Notes: generated by a model from the sequence alone, not told the origin. Positions 43,933 to 54,278 are shown, counted from the stretch's first letter. The stretch: 64,000 nucleotides of DNA from Anaerosporomusa subterranea (GCF_001611555.1 NZ_LSGP01000017.1:558001-622000), one strand, 5' to 3'. Program-made: numbers and translations.

Positions 43933-45171
43933 ATGCACGTTTTGTTTGTTTCTCAGCTTTTTGAGACAGGAAACGACCCAGGTTCTGACAGAAATTTGTA
44001 TTTCTGCCGCCAGTTGCTGGCGCAAGGCCACAAAGTTACTGTTATCACCAGTAACGTCGACTATAAAAAAGCGACAGAGAAATTTCCGGGTGAAGGCTGG
44101 AAAGTATATCGCAACGTGGACGGAATAGACGTCTGGTATGTATACTCTTACTCAAATTTTCGCGGTAGCTTTCTGAAACGGTTTTGGTACTACATGACCT
44201 ATATGCTGCCAACATTATTGGTAGGTCTGCAAATAAAAAATACGGATATAGTTTACGCTGTATCAACCCCTTTGAACGTCGGTTTCTTGGGCTATGTCCT
44301 TAGCCGGATCAAACGGATCCCATTCGTATTTGAAGTAACTGATGTTTGGCCGGATGCTGCGGTAGCATCCGGCGTTGTTAAGAGCCAACTGCTGATCAGC
44401 GCCGCAAAAGCCCTGGAAAGGTTCTGTTATAAAGCGGCGCATACGATTGTCGCTCTCACGGAAGGAATAAAAGACAATATTCATAATAAAGGAATTCCAT
44501 TATCAAAGTTGGCGCTTATCACTAATGGAGTAGATTTAAGTCTTTTCCCAGGATCAAAAGTATTGGACGCTGAGCGTGATGAGACAAGAGATCAGCTCGA
44601 TTTTGCGAATCGGTTTGTATGTATGTATCTTGGCGCACACGGAGCGTATAACGCCCTCTGGACGATAATAGAAACCGCCGAAGAGTTGAGGAATGATCCG
44701 AGATGTATATTCGTATTCGTTGGCGATGGGGATGAAAAGCCGCGTCTGCAGTCAGAAGTACAATTGCGCAATTTGACAAATGTCCGTTTCCTCGATTCAG
44801 TTCCGCGGTCGCAAACTCCAAAGTTATTAAATGCTGCAGACGCTTTTTTGCTGCCTAACCGGCGCGGCGAATTCTATACAGGTAATTTGCCAAATAAACT
44901 GTTCGATTTTCTTGCAAGCGGGCGACCCATTGTAGTTGCCGGCAAAGGAGAGACTGCAGATTTAGTTCTGCGGGCGAACGCCGGCAAAGTCGTTGATGCG
45001 GAAGATGGCAAAGCAATGGCGGCGGCTATTTCCGAATTAGCCAGTGCTGACCGAACACTGCTGGAAACCATGGGATTTTCCGCACAAAGCTATGTTACCA
45101 TGAACTATTCTCGCGAAATATTAAGCAAGAAATATGTATCCATACTCGAAAATGCAGTCGGGGAAAAGTGA
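43933..45171 (+). CDS. Glycosyltransferase family 4, WbuB-like
   Basis: This 412-residue GT-B transferase resembles the WbuB/WbjE group, which adds 2-acetamido-6-deoxy sugars. FVSQLFETGNDPGSDRNLYF near the start, then VFEVTDVWPDAAVASGVVK, a signature of this subgroup, are followed by LPNKLFDFLASGRPIVVAG in the donor half. A hydrophobic stretch near residues 75-95 could associate with the membrane. Position directly after the dTDP-3-amino sugar genes suggests it may use that sugar, which is inference. The GNAT gene follows after seven bases. Confidence 0.85.
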   Translation: MHVLFVSQLFETGNDPGSDRNLYFCRQLLAQGHKVTVITSNVDYKKATEKFPGEGWKVYRNVDGIDVWYVYSYSNFRGSFLKRFWYYMTYMLPTLLVGLQIKNTDIVYAVSTPLNVGFLGYVLSRIKRIPFVFEVTDVWPDAAVASGVVKSQLLISAAKALERFCYKAAHTIVALTEGIKDNIHNKGIPLSKLALITNGVDLSLFPGSKVLDAERDETRDQLDFANRFVCMYLGAHGAYNALWTIIETAEELRNDPRCIFVFVGDGDEKPRLQSEVQLRNLTNVRFLDSVPRSQTPKLLNAADAFLLPNRRGEFYTGNLPNKLFDFLASGRPIVVAGKGETADLVLRANAGKVVDAEDGKAMAAAISELASADRTLLETMGFSAQSYVTMNYSREILSKKYVSILENAVGEK

Positions 45172-45178
45172 GGATATA

Positions 45179-45772
45179 ATGATTAAGCCTGTTGACTTAG
45201 AACACATTCCTGAGGTAGTCGATATTCACATGAAAAGCTTCCCCGGCTTTTTTCTTAGTTTTTTAGGAGAAAAGTTCCTGCGGATTTACTATAGTTCAGT
45301 TTGTTCTGCACATGAAAAGATTGGGTTTGTTTATGTAGATTCGGAGGGTAAGACACTTGGATTTGTTGTAGGGACAAGCAATCCGGCAGGATTTTACACG
45401 CGATTATTGCGTAACAAATGGCCGAAGTTTTTGCTTGCATCTACTCAGGCAATTATGAGAAGTCCGAGGATCCTGCCACGTTTGGCAAGGGCAGTATTTT
45501 ATCCGGGGAAGAATCCGAAAGGAGAGGAAGCCGCCGGACTCTATTCCATTGGTGTTGCCCCTCAGGCTCAGGGATTAGGAATCGGTAAGAAGCTTGTTAT
45601 GGCATTTCTCAATGAAGCTAACCAAAGATCTTGTAAACAAGTTTTTCTTACTACAGATAGAGATGGAAATGAAGCTACCAATCAATTCTATACACATCTT
45701 GGTTTCAAGATATCAGCCCAGTTTATAACTCCTGAGGGCAGAAGAATGAATGAGTATACGATACGCTTTTAG
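45179..45772 (+). CDS. GNAT-family N-acetyltransferase
   Basis: This 197-residue GNAT-fold acetyltransferase has MIKPVDLEHIPEVVDIHMKS at the start and the acetyl-CoA site YSIGVAPQAQGLGIGKKLVM (the Q/R-x-x-G-x-G/A pattern), then the GNEATNQFYTHLGF motif typical of small-molecule and sugar acetyltransferases. ATG 45179 has AGTGAGG upstream; an in-frame ATG at 45134 overlaps the preceding gene. Within the operon it is a candidate for acetylating the 4-amino sugar from the aminotransferase at 47793, in the role of PglD-type enzymes, but PglD has a different fold, so the assignment is open. Confidence 0.8.
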   Translation: MIKPVDLEHIPEVVDIHMKSFPGFFLSFLGEKFLRIYYSSVCSAHEKIGFVYVDSEGKTLGFVVGTSNPAGFYTRLLRNKWPKFLLASTQAIMRSPRILPRLARAVFYPGKNPKGEEAAGLYSIGVAPQAQGLGIGKKLVMAFLNEANQRSCKQVFLTTDRDGNEATNQFYTHLGFKISAQFITPEGRRMNEYTIRF

Positions 45773-45808
45773 TGCTGATTTGCATATAGGAGACTGGAGG
45801 AGTTTGTA

Positions 45809-46684
45809 ATGAAAGGTATTATTTTGGCGGGGGGATCAGGTACAAGGCTTTATCCTATCACAAAGTCCGTTTCCAAACAACTTTTGCCGGTTTATGACAA
45901 ACCTATGCTGTATTACCCACTATCTGTATTAATGCTGTCCGGGATTCGAGAAATTTTGATTATTTCTACGCCATCGGATCTTCCTAAAATGGAGCATCTC
46001 TTAGGTGACGGATCAGCGTTAGGGCTCAGTCTCAGTTATAAGGTTCAGATGGCGCCAAACGGACTTGCTGAGGCCTTTATTCTCGGCGAAGAGTTCATAA
46101 AAGATGATAAAGTCGCTTTAATCTTGGGCGATAACATTTTTTACGGACAGGGCTTTAAGCAGACACTTCAGAAAGCTGCCGGTACAGACAGCGGGGCTAC
46201 AATTTTCGGATATTACGTTAACAATCCTGAACAGTATGGAGTAGCAGAGTTTGATAAACAGGGAAATGTCATATCTTTAGAAGAAAAACCATTTGTGCCG
46301 AAATCAAACTATGCGATACCCGGATTATACTTTTACGATAATAATGTAGTTGATATCGCAAAAAACGTGAGACCCTCTTACAGAGGAGAACTCGAGATAA
46401 CTGATGTCAACAAGGAATATCTGAAAATGCGCAAGCTGAAAGTGGAACTTCTTGGCAGGGGCATTGCATGGCTTGATACCGGAACACATGAGGCGCTGCT
46501 TCAGGCCAGCAATTTTGTAGAAGTGATCGAGAAGCGTCAGGGCTTAAAGATCGCCTGCCTTGAAGAAATAGCATACAGGATGGGCTATATCGACACAGAA
46601 CAAGTTGAAAAGCTTGCCGTTCCCCTAAGTAAGAATCAATATGGACAGTATTTAATGAACTTGGTAAAGAGGGATTCGGAATGA
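45809..46684 (+). CDS. rfbA: Glucose-1-phosphate thymidylyltransferase
   Basis: This 291-residue nucleotidyltransferase makes dTDP-glucose. [20 protein letters not shown] is the nucleotide site and the central [12 protein letters not shown] and [21 protein letters not shown] are diagnostic of RfbA. The sugar site [17 protein letters not shown] is present. GGAGGAG precedes the ATG. It overlaps rfbB by four bases. Absence of rfbC and rfbD next door indicates that the product feeds the 3-amino-3,6-dideoxy sugar branch rather than rhamnose. Confidence 0.95.
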   Translation: MKGIILAGGSGTRLYPITKSVSKQLLPVYDKPMLYYPLSVLMLSGIREILIISTPSDLPKMEHLLGDGSALGLSLSYKVQMAPNGLAEAFILGEEFIKDDKVALILGDNIFYGQGFKQTLQKAAGTDSGATIFGYYVNNPEQYGVAEFDKQGNVISLEEKPFVPKSNYAIPGLYFYDNNVVDIAKNVRPSYRGELEITDVNKEYLKMRKLKVELLGRGIAWLDTGTHEALLQASNFVEVIEKRQGLKIACLEEIAYRMGYIDTEQVEKLAVPLSKNQYGQYLMNLVKRDSE

Positions 46685-47754
46685 GAAAAGTATTAGTTAC
46701 TGGCGGCGCGGGTTTTATCGGATCAAATTATATTTACTATATCTTTAATAAATATCATGGTGATATACAGGTCATCAATATTGATAAATTAACTTATGCC
46801 GGAAACTTGGATAACTTACGGAAACTTGATTCTCAGTATATTGACAATAAGAATTACGTATTTGAAAAAGTAGATATCTGTGACGAACAAGCAATTAAAA
46901 GAATATTTGAAACCTACAAACCCGAATATGTAGTCAATTTCGCGGCTGAGTCGCATGTGGATAGAAGCATTAGTGATCCTCAGCTCTTTCTAAAAACTAA
47001 TATATTAGGTACCCAGATATTGCTTAATGCGTCATTACAATTTGGCGTTACGAGGTTCCATCAAGTTTCAACCGATGAAGTGTATGGCAGTCTCGGCGCG
47101 GCAGGACTCTTTACCGAACAGACTCCACTTGATCCACGTTCACCGTATTCTGCCTCAAAAGCCTCGGCAGATATGATTTGCAAGGCTTATTATGATACGT
47201 ATAAACTGCCAGTCACTATCAGTCGGTGTTCGAACAATTACGGTGCATACCAGTTTCCTGAAAAACTGATACCATTAATGATAAATAACATATTGACTAA
47301 CAAGCTATTACCAATCTATGGAGACGGTAAGCAGGTCAGAGATTGGCTACATGTAGTAGACCATTGTGAAGCGATCGAACAGATTATTATGCGGGGCAAA
47401 CCTGGAGAAATATACAATATTGGCGGAAATAACGAGTCAACCAACATTGCAATTGTAAAATTGCTTATTGATAGTATCAGTGAGATTTTATCAAGTGATG
47501 ATCTTAGGAAACAGCATGTCAGCTATAATTTGATTACCCATATTGAAGACCGTAAAGGACATGACAGGCGTTATGCTATTGACGCAAGCAAGATGCGGAG
47601 GGATTTTGGCTGGGAGCCCTCTATTAAGTTTCAAGATGGTATTAAAGATACTATTGTTTGGTATCTTAACAACGCCGATTGGCTTGAGAATATCATTACC
47701 GGCGACTATCAATTGTATTACGATAAGTTTTATGCCGGAAAATTAAGTTCCTAA
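46681..47754 (+). CDS. rfbB: dTDP-glucose 4,6-dehydratase
   Basis: This 357-residue SDR enzyme turns dTDP-glucose into dTDP-4-keto-6-deoxyglucose. [18 protein letters not shown] binds [24 protein letters not shown] is the family's central signature. [10 protein letters not shown] and the [21 protein letters not shown] region carry the catalytic residues, and [20 protein letters not shown] follows. Its product goes to the FdtA-type isomerase encoded at 42398. Confidence 0.95.
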   Translation: MRKVLVTGGAGFIGSNYIYYIFNKYHGDIQVINIDKLTYAGNLDNLRKLDSQYIDNKNYVFEKVDICDEQAIKRIFETYKPEYVVNFAAESHVDRSISDPQLFLKTNILGTQILLNASLQFGVTRFHQVSTDEVYGSLGAAGLFTEQTPLDPRSPYSASKASADMICKAYYDTYKLPVTISRCSNNYGAYQFPEKLIPLMINNILTNKLLPIYGDGKQVRDWLHVVDHCEAIEQIIMRGKPGEIYNIGGNNESTNIAIVKLLIDSISEILSSDDLRKQHVSYNLITHIEDRKGHDRRYAIDASKMRRDFGWEPSIKFQDGIKDTIVWYLNNADWLENIITGDYQLYYDKFYAGKLSS

Positions 47755-47792
47755 GTCCTACTTTCTCAATAATCCTAAAGGAGGTCGTCAAG

Positions 47793-48947
47793 ATGCCCAA
47801 ATTTTTGCCGTTTGCCCTACCAGATATCGGTGAGGATGAAATAAATGAAGTAGTGAATTCCTTGCGTTCAGGCTGGCTTACCACTGGTCCAAAAACCAAA
47901 CAATTTGAAGCAGATTTTGCCGCATTTATCGGTGAGGACGCTGAAGCAATCTCAGTAAATTCGGCGACTGCCGGGTTACACCTTGCCTTGGAGTCCATTG
48001 GTATTGAAGCTGGCGATGAGGTAATTACGACTCCCTACACCTTTACAGCCACTGCGGAAGTTGTCCGCTATTTAGGCGCTCATCCTGTATTCGTCGATAT
48101 CTCTTCAGATAACTTTAATATTGATGTTACAAAAATAGAAGCTGCTATTACGCCGAAAACCAAGGCTATTGTTCCGGTTCATGTCGCCGGCTTGTCGTGC
48201 GATATGGCTGCTATACTTAGCATTGCCAAAAAGCATGGCCTTAGAGTGGTAGAGGATGCTGCACATGCACTGCCAACAACCTGTGGCGGAAAGCTCATTG
48301 GTAGGCTGGACAGTGATATTGTTGTCTATAGTTTTTATGCTACCAAGACGATTACAACCGGTGAGGGTGGTATGGTGGTTACTCGAAACCCTGAGCTGGC
48401 AAAGCGCTGCCGAGTCATGCGGTTGCATGGAATGAGCCGGGATGCGTTTGACCGTTATACCTCCACTAAACCTGCCTGGCATTATGACATTATTGCTCCA
48501 GGCTTTAAGTATAATCTGACAGATATTGCATCCTCCATTGGAATTCATCAGCTAAAGAAAGCATGGACTTTCCAGCAAAAACGGCAGCAGATGGCCGAGT
48601 TCTACGACAAGCATCTCGCTGATTTACCGATTATTTTACCGCCTCATTCGCAAAATGGGGATGTTCACGCTTGGCATTTATATGCGATCCGGCTTCAGCA
48701 GGACTGTGGAGTATCTCGCAATGATTTTATCCAGTGTATGTCTGACAACGGCATTGGCTGTAGTGTGCATTTTATTCCTTTACATATTCAACCATACTGG
48801 CGCGATACCTATAATTTGAAACCGGCTGATTATCCTAATGCGCTGGCGGCCTATGAGAGCGAAGTGAGCTTGCCTCTCTATACGAAAATGACGACTGACG
48901 ATCAAGAGCGAGTCGTTGCAGCTATTCGAGCGGTACTCGGTAGATGA
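47793..48947 (+). CDS. UDP-4-keto-6-deoxy sugar aminotransferase (PglE/PseC-like)
   Basis: This third DegT/DnrJ-type aminotransferase has 384 residues: [20 protein letters not shown] at the start, [16 protein letters not shown] at the phosphate loop, EDAAHALPT and the Schiff-base Lys in [14 protein letters not shown]. The [13 protein letters not shown] form is typical of enzymes that aminate C4 (PglE, PseC, ArnB), unlike the PTKPLGCYGDGG and [12 protein letters not shown] forms of the other two. With the WbpM-like dehydratase at 52377 it would give UDP-4-amino-4,6-dideoxy-GlcNAc. The phosphoglycosyltransferase gene overlaps its stop. Confidence 0.85.
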   Translation: MPKFLPFALPDIGEDEINEVVNSLRSGWLTTGPKTKQFEADFAAFIGEDAEAISVNSATAGLHLALESIGIEAGDEVITTPYTFTATAEVVRYLGAHPVFVDISSDNFNIDVTKIEAAITPKTKAIVPVHVAGLSCDMAAILSIAKKHGLRVVEDAAHALPTTCGGKLIGRLDSDIVVYSFYATKTITTGEGGMVVTRNPELAKRCRVMRLHGMSRDAFDRYTSTKPAWHYDIIAPGFKYNLTDIASSIGIHQLKKAWTFQQKRQQMAEFYDKHLADLPIILPPHSQNGDVHAWHLYAIRLQQDCGVSRNDFIQCMSDNGIGCSVHFIPLHIQPYWRDTYNLKPADYPNALAAYESEVSLPLYTKMTTDDQERVVAAIRAVLGR

Positions 48948-49579
48948 TGGCTAAACGCATCTTTGACCTGATATTTACAATCCCAGGGGTTCTCGCCTTA
49001 CTTCCGATATTTTTTGCGATATCTATCTGGGTCAAGCTTGATTCTCATGGCCCGGTATTCTTTCGTCAAATCAGGGTTGGGCAGTTTGGGCGGGAATTTA
49101 GAATTTATAAGTTCCGTACAATGATCGTTGACGCAGAACGTTACGGCAAGCAAATTACCGTAGGGCAGGACAAACGAATCACGCGGTCTGGCCAGTTTTT
49201 GCGGAAGTATAAGCTGGATGAGCTGCCACAACTGTTTAATGTTGTGCTAGGAGATATGAGTCTGGTTGGACCCCGGCCGGAGGTGCCACGATATATTGCC
49301 GAATATCCTGAGGATATTCGGCGCATCACATTGTCTGTGAAGCCGGGTATTACTGATCTTGCTTCTATTACCTTTAAAGATGAGAATGAGATTCTTGGAA
49401 ACTCAGATTGTCCTGAACAGACATACATAAGGGAAATTTTGCCAATAAAGCAAGGCTTTTATGTTCGGTATGTCGGAAGTCGAAGTGTCTGGTTGGATAC
49501 GGAGATAATTGTAAGGACATTGTTTGCTATCATTTGGCCTAATAAAGAACAAACGCGAAAGCAGAAGGTGTCGAGTTGA
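48944..49579 (+). CDS. Initiating phosphoglycosyltransferase (PglC/WcaJ-type)
   Basis: This 211-residue bacterial sugar transferase carries one N-terminal re-entrant membrane helix ([21 protein letters not shown]). The catalytic Asp-Glu pair seems to lie in SRSGQF-like [20 protein letters not shown], and [10 protein letters not shown] is the family signature. It transfers sugar-1-phosphate to undecaprenyl phosphate, starting the O-unit. Its small size matches the PglC class rather than the large WcaJ/WbaP class. Coupling with the aminotransferase gene (ATGA overlap) suggests the first sugar is the 4-amino-4,6-dideoxy (bacillosamine-type) sugar, which is inference. Confidence 0.9.
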   Translation: MMAKRIFDLIFTIPGVLALLPIFFAISIWVKLDSHGPVFFRQIRVGQFGREFRIYKFRTMIVDAERYGKQITVGQDKRITRSGQFLRKYKLDELPQLFNVVLGDMSLVGPRPEVPRYIAEYPEDIRRITLSVKPGITDLASITFKDENEILGNSDCPEQTYIREILPIKQGFYVRYVGSRSVWLDTEIIVRTLFAIIWPNKEQTRKQKVSS

Positions 49580-49647
49580 GAGAGCACATTTCCGGTTGAA
49601 CTATCACCTTCTGATGTTGATTCGAGACAACAAGGGAGCATTGTGGT

Positions 49648-51045
49648 ATGCTGTTCAATTCCTTCATATTCCTTTTTGCTTTTCTCCCAATAACATGGTG
49701 TATGTTTCGCGTAGCTGTAAAATATCGTTATTTAGATCTTGCGCTTTGGATTCTTCTGCTCGCATCCTTAGTATTTTATTCATACTGGAATCCCCCTTAT
49801 ATCCTATTAATTGTAGCGTCAATTATATTTAACTTTACTTTGGTAAATCAGTTCGATAGGTATCCGGCTAAAGCTAAAACCTTGTTATGGATTGGGATGC
49901 TAGTAAATTTGGCTCCAATAACCTATTTCAAGTATTACAATTTTTTTATTCACAATATTAATGATGCATTTCATACGAGCTTTATAAAACCTGAACTATT
50001 TTTACCTCTAGGTATATCTTTTTTTACCTTTCAGCAGATATCTTATCTACTTGACTATTACCGAGGAATTACCACTAAACCCCGTTTCTTGTATTATGCA
50101 TTGGTGGTTTGCTTTTTTCCTCATCTTATTGCAGGTCCAATTCTTATCTATCGGGATATAATACCGCAACTTAAAGATTTAAGAACCTATGGCATCAGTT
50201 GGAGGAACATTTGTATTGGTCTTGGCCTTATCTCTTTAGGGTTATTTAAAAAAGTCGTAATAGCTGACTCTATATCACCATGGGTAGGGGAAGTATTTAA
50301 TAATAATGAACCGCTGAAATTTTGGGATGCTTGGATAGGCGCCTTGTCATATACTTATCAAATATATTTTGATTTTAGTGGTTATTCGGATATGGCAATT
50401 GGCCTCGGAAAATTATTCAATGTATCGTTGCCGGTGAACTTTAATTCCCCGTATAAATCAACCTCAATTATCGACTTCTGGCGACGCTGGCATATAACCT
50501 TATCTAGATTTTTGCGTGAGTATGTATATATAGCTCTCGGCGGTAATCGTGGGACTGAACTCAGACGATATGTAAACGTTTTTACAACGATGCTGCTTGG
50601 CGGTTTGTGGCATGGAGCCGGTTGGAATTTCATTGTTTGGGGTGGAGCACACGGTCTTATTATCTGTATTAACCACCTTTGGCGAAAGGTAAATCAAAGA
50701 CTCGGTATTCCAATTTTTAAGCCATTAGCTTGGCTAATGACGTTTACAAGTGTTATTTTCTGTTGGGTCATGTTTCGGGCTCAGTCATTTACACAAGGAT
50801 GGGAATTTATTAAAGTAATGACCGGTCTTCAGACAGCTGAATTAGGAGTATTGCCTTTGAAACGGTTGGCATGTATTGCATTTCTTACTATTGCATGTTT
50901 AACTCTTCCTGAAAATTGGGAGTGGACTAATTTTAACAACAAGAAGGAAACTAAGGTTAAATTGGCTATTTGCTTTGTCTTAATAATTATCAGTGTTTTA
51001 TTCATTAGCGAGAACCCATCCGAGTTTTTATATTTTCAATTCTGA
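49648..51045 (+). CDS. MBOAT-family O-acyltransferase (AlgI-like)
   Basis: This 465-residue membrane-bound O-acyltransferase has about ten helices. The signature lies at SIIDFWRRWHITLSRFLREY (His) and GGLWHGAGWNFIVWGGAHG, which contains the catalytic His. AlgI, DltB and PatA use such proteins to bring acyl groups across the membrane for O-acylation of exported polymers. The partner gene downstream encodes a membrane-anchored SGNH-like protein, forming the usual two-part machine. In the P. aeruginosa wbp locus the O-acetylation function is a different gene (wbpC). GGGAGC is the nearest ribosome site. Confidence 0.92.
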   Translation: MLFNSFIFLFAFLPITWCMFRVAVKYRYLDLALWILLLASLVFYSYWNPPYILLIVASIIFNFTLVNQFDRYPAKAKTLLWIGMLVNLAPITYFKYYNFFIHNINDAFHTSFIKPELFLPLGISFFTFQQISYLLDYYRGITTKPRFLYYALVVCFFPHLIAGPILIYRDIIPQLKDLRTYGISWRNICIGLGLISLGLFKKVVIADSISPWVGEVFNNNEPLKFWDAWIGALSYTYQIYFDFSGYSDMAIGLGKLFNVSLPVNFNSPYKSTSIIDFWRRWHITLSRFLREYVYIALGGNRGTELRRYVNVFTTMLLGGLWHGAGWNFIVWGGAHGLIICINHLWRKVNQRLGIPIFKPLAWLMTFTSVIFCWVMFRAQSFTQGWEFIKVMTGLQTAELGVLPLKRLACIAFLTIACLTLPENWEWTNFNNKKETKVKLAICFVLIIISVLFISENPSEFLYFQF

Positions 51046-51053
51046 GGTGGCTA

Positions 51054-52205
51054 ATGTTTTATAAAAAAATTGCAAAAGCCTTTATCGGTGGCTTTATCGT
51101 AATATTTTTATCAATACTCGGAGGTTATATAATTATTGATCCTCTAGATATGTGGTCGGTTGCCAAACTAAGAGGGATTAATAATTACAAGGTATCTCAG
51201 CCATTGAATTTGGATTTATTTAAGCCTTATCAATATATGAATAGTAAACCTGATATTGTATTTCTTGGGTCGTCACGAGTATATGTAGGGATGCCACCAT
51301 ACTTTCCCAATAGTAGTGGAACGAAAGTGTACAATATGGGGTTTAGCTCTCTGACATTACAAGATGCGTACAAATATATTTGGTTTATGAATAGTGTTCA
51401 TAAACCAAAACAAATTTATTTGGGATTAGACTTCTTCCAATTTGATAAAAAGTTTTCTAAATCTCGGCGAGTTGGGTTTTCTGCTGAACGATTAGAGAGG
51501 CTAAGTCAGAACCAACTAGAAGCCTTTTTATATAAAATTCATGAAACTATCGGTTTGCGCAAAATGTTAAGGAAGACAATTGCCGAAAGTAGGGAAAATC
51601 CAGAGTCACCACCGCTGTTTATTAATGGATGGGATGTAAGGCGTGGCGGAGCTCCTGCTCGCAATAAGGAAGAATTTCCAAGAACAGTGCAGGCACTTTT
51701 TGATGACTATCGCGGTTGGGAACTAGATAGTGACGCTATAGATACATTGCGAGAAATTGTGAATTTCACAAGGAAAAACAATATTCAGTTGGTGCTATTC
51801 TTTAATCCAATACTATCTGATCATGTAGCCGTTTTGGATATCAGCAATCAGCTGCAGAATTTTAATATGGTAAAGAATAGAGTTGCCCAGATAAATCCAG
51901 TATGGGATTTTGCTTTCGTAAACGGTTTGACGGCAGACCGATCTTGGTTTTATGAAGCATCTCATTATCGGGGGAAGCTTGGTGAAAAGATTCTTGAAGT
52001 TATGACTAGAAGCAATGATTCTGGGGGGGAAATCGGAGTCTTAATTAGCAAAACAAATGTGGTGCCAGAAATATCTGCCCAAATGGATGAGTATCAAGCA
52101 TGGAAAGAGCGGCATTACAATTATTTTTCACTTCTAAAATATCACTATTTATCTAATATGTCAGTCACAAACAGTGAAATGATTAATTGGAAGTACTATG
52201 ATTGA
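51054..52205 (+). CDS. SGNH-like partner of the MBOAT protein
   Basis: This 383-residue protein has an N-terminal membrane anchor (about 10-30) and the rest predicted outside. IVFLGSSRVYVGMPP is the block I SGNH-type nucleophile region (Ser in GSSR), QIYLGLDFFQFD is a following block, and FYEASHYRGKLGEKIL resembles the distal Asp/Glu-x-x-His block. AlgX, AlgJ and DltD partners share this plan. It begins nine bases after the MBOAT stop. It likely transfers acetyl from the MBOAT protein to the O-chain in the periplasm. The acceptor position is unknown. Confidence 0.75.
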   Translation: MFYKKIAKAFIGGFIVIFLSILGGYIIIDPLDMWSVAKLRGINNYKVSQPLNLDLFKPYQYMNSKPDIVFLGSSRVYVGMPPYFPNSSGTKVYNMGFSSLTLQDAYKYIWFMNSVHKPKQIYLGLDFFQFDKKFSKSRRVGFSAERLERLSQNQLEAFLYKIHETIGLRKMLRKTIAESRENPESPPLFINGWDVRRGGAPARNKEEFPRTVQALFDDYRGWELDSDAIDTLREIVNFTRKNNIQLVLFFNPILSDHVAVLDISNQLQNFNMVKNRVAQINPVWDFAFVNGLTADRSWFYEASHYRGKLGEKILEVMTRSNDSGGEIGVLISKTNVVPEISAQMDEYQAWKERHYNYFSLLKYHYLSNMSVTNSEMINWKYYD

Positions 52206-52376
52206 TAACTCTGTAGAGGTGCATTCTTGCGGTTCCAGATGCAGTCAAAGACTTGGAATAAATAGGATGGGCTGGCAGGAAAATATCGCTTCTTAGCGAA
52301 ACTTGAATAGTGATTGATTATCGATTATTGTTATATTATGTTGTAAATTAATTCCAAATGAAAAGGACGTACTAGA

Positions 52377-54278
52377 ATGCGAACAAAGCTAATTATGCTT
52401 TCTCTCCTCCTGGTGGATATCTGCATAACAGCGGCTGTGCCATTTATGGCGATGTTGATCCGATTTGAAGGCAATATCAGTAATTCGTATTTACAAGTCA
52501 TCATAGCGAATACGCCTATTTTTGTGGCGGTACGCATTTCTATTTTCTATTTTTTTGGTCTTTATCATCGTCTCTGGCGCTATGCAGGGATTAATGAAAT
52601 GATCGTCATCATCGGCGCAGTCACTTGTAGTTCGTTGCTGTTAATGGTATATACCTATCTCAGTGGTGATGTTCTTCCAAGAAGTATCCATATTTTATCT
52701 TGGTTGATGAATACAGTTTTTATCGGAGCCAGTAGGATCTCTCTGCGGGTGGTGCACCATTTGCGACAGCGTCTGTCAGAGGAAACCGTGAACGTGCTAA
52801 TTATTGGTGCCGGCGATGCCGGGGCGGTTTTGGCTAGGGAATTGCTGCAGCGGGAAGACAAGCGGAAGATTATTGGCTTTGTTGATGATGATGTGTACAA
52901 GCACAATAAGATGCTTAACGGCATAAAGGTTTTAGGCGCCCGCAAGGACATCTCGGCGATTATTCGCACTCATTTTATTAAAGAGATCATTATTGCCATG
53001 CCTTCTGCCGGTGGGGCGGTTATTCGAGAAACGGTGCAAGTTTGCCGGCAAACAGGCTGCTTGGTCACGATTCTGCCTGGTATTTATGAGCTGGTGGATG
53101 GCAAGGTTACTGTACAACAATTGCGGAAAGTGAATCTCGAGGACTTACTGCGGCGTGATGCTGTTAGTCTTGATACAGAGGGATTGCAGCGCTATTTATC
53201 AGGCAAACGTGTGTTGGTCACCGGTGCGGGTGGGTCAATCGGGTCTGAACTGTGCCGGCAGATTGCTAAATTCAATCCCGACTTGCTGGTGCTGCTGGGC
53301 AAAGGCGAAAACAGCATTTATGAGATTCACCGTGAACTGCAGGACTGTCACTTGCCGTTTCCGATTGAGCCGGTCATTGCCGATGTCCGGGATCAGGACA
53401 GGATTCGGTCGATTTTTTCCCAGTATAAACCGCAGGTCGTTTTTCACGCAGCTGCTCATAAGCATGTTCCGCTAATGGAGGCGCAGCCGGAAGAGGCAGT
53501 TCACAATAATGTTTTTGGCACGAAAACGGTGGCTGATGTGGCCAATGAATTTGGTGCTGAGACGTTTATTATGATTTCGACCGACAAGGCAGTCAACCCT
53601 ACCAGTGTGATGGGGGCAACCAAACGGGCCGCTGAATTGGTGGTTCAGCATATGAATTCAATCAGCCGAACGAAGTTTGCCGCTGTCCGGTTTGGCAATG
53701 TGCTGGGCAGCCGGGGCAGCGTTGTGCCGTTATTCCGCAAACAGATTGCCGCCGGCGGGCCAATCACAATTACTCATTCGGAGATGAAACGCTATTTTAT
53801 GACGATTCCCGAGGCTACACAACTGGTGTTGCAGGCAGGCGCTCTGGCTCACGGTGGCGAGGTCTTTGTCCTGGATATGGGAGAGCCGGTTAAGATTGTC
53901 GATATGGCGTGTGATTTGATTCAGCTCAGTGGATTGATTCCATTTCAGGATATAAAGATTGAGTTTACCGGTCTACGGCCTGGTGAAAAGCTATTTGAGG
54001 AGCTTCTTACAGCTGAAGAGGGGACCAGTGCAACGCGGCATCAGAAAATCTTTACCGCTAATCTGCACGCAGTCGATGGAAAACACATCCAGCACTGTCT
54101 GCTGGCGCTTTACGGTGCCACCCATCGCCATGAAGTAACCGCTGTTCTTGATGAATTGATTCCCAGCTACGCTGCCGCCCGTAAGAAACATTGCATTGGC
54201 GCCGATGGCAATGCGGGCGTACTGGAGCAGAAGCAACAATCTGCTACACAGGCAGAACGACAGTCTGCCGTTACATAA
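52377..54278 (+). CDS. wbpM: Nucleotide-sugar 4,6-dehydratase, WbpM/PglF/FlaA1 type
   Basis: This 633-residue membrane enzyme removes water from UDP-GlcNAc to give UDP-4-keto-6-deoxy-HexNAc. Four N-terminal helices (about 1-115) are followed by a first nucleotide-binding domain (IIGAGDAGAVLARELLQR) and a C-terminal SDR domain (VLVTGAGGSIGSELCRQIAK). The catalytic segment STDKAVNPTSVMGATKRAAE has Met in place of the usual Tyr, a hallmark of this family. It closes the operon, as wbpM closes the P. aeruginosa locus. Its product would feed the aminotransferase at 47793. A terminator follows 170 bases later. Confidence 0.93.
   Translation: MRTKLIMLSLLLVDICITAAVPFMAMLIRFEGNISNSYLQVIIANTPIFVAVRISIFYFFGLYHRLWRYAGINEMIVIIGAVTCSSLLLMVYTYLSGDVLPRSIHILSWLMNTVFIGASRISLRVVHHLRQRLSEETVNVLIIGAGDAGAVLARELLQREDKRKIIGFVDDDVYKHNKMLNGIKVLGARKDISAIIRTHFIKEIIIAMPSAGGAVIRETVQVCRQTGCLVTILPGIYELVDGKVTVQQLRKVNLEDLLRRDAVSLDTEGLQRYLSGKRVLVTGAGGSIGSELCRQIAKFNPDLLVLLGKGENSIYEIHRELQDCHLPFPIEPVIADVRDQDRIRSIFSQYKPQVVFHAAAHKHVPLMEAQPEEAVHNNVFGTKTVADVANEFGAETFIMISTDKAVNPTSVMGATKRAAELVVQHMNSISRTKFAAVRFGNVLGSRGSVVPLFRKQIAAGGPITITHSEMKRYFMTIPEATQLVLQAGALAHGGEVFVLDMGEPVKIVDMACDLIQLSGLIPFQDIKIEFTGLRPGEKLFEELLTAEEGTSATRHQKIFTANLHAVDGKHIQHCLLALYGATHRHEVTAVLDELIPSYAAARKKHCIGADGNAGVLEQKQQSATQAERQSAVT

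Noticed and set aside
45809-47754. Rhamnose pathway
   Set aside because: Only rfbA and rfbB are present; rfbC and rfbD are missing while fdtA/B/C-type genes are in the operon.
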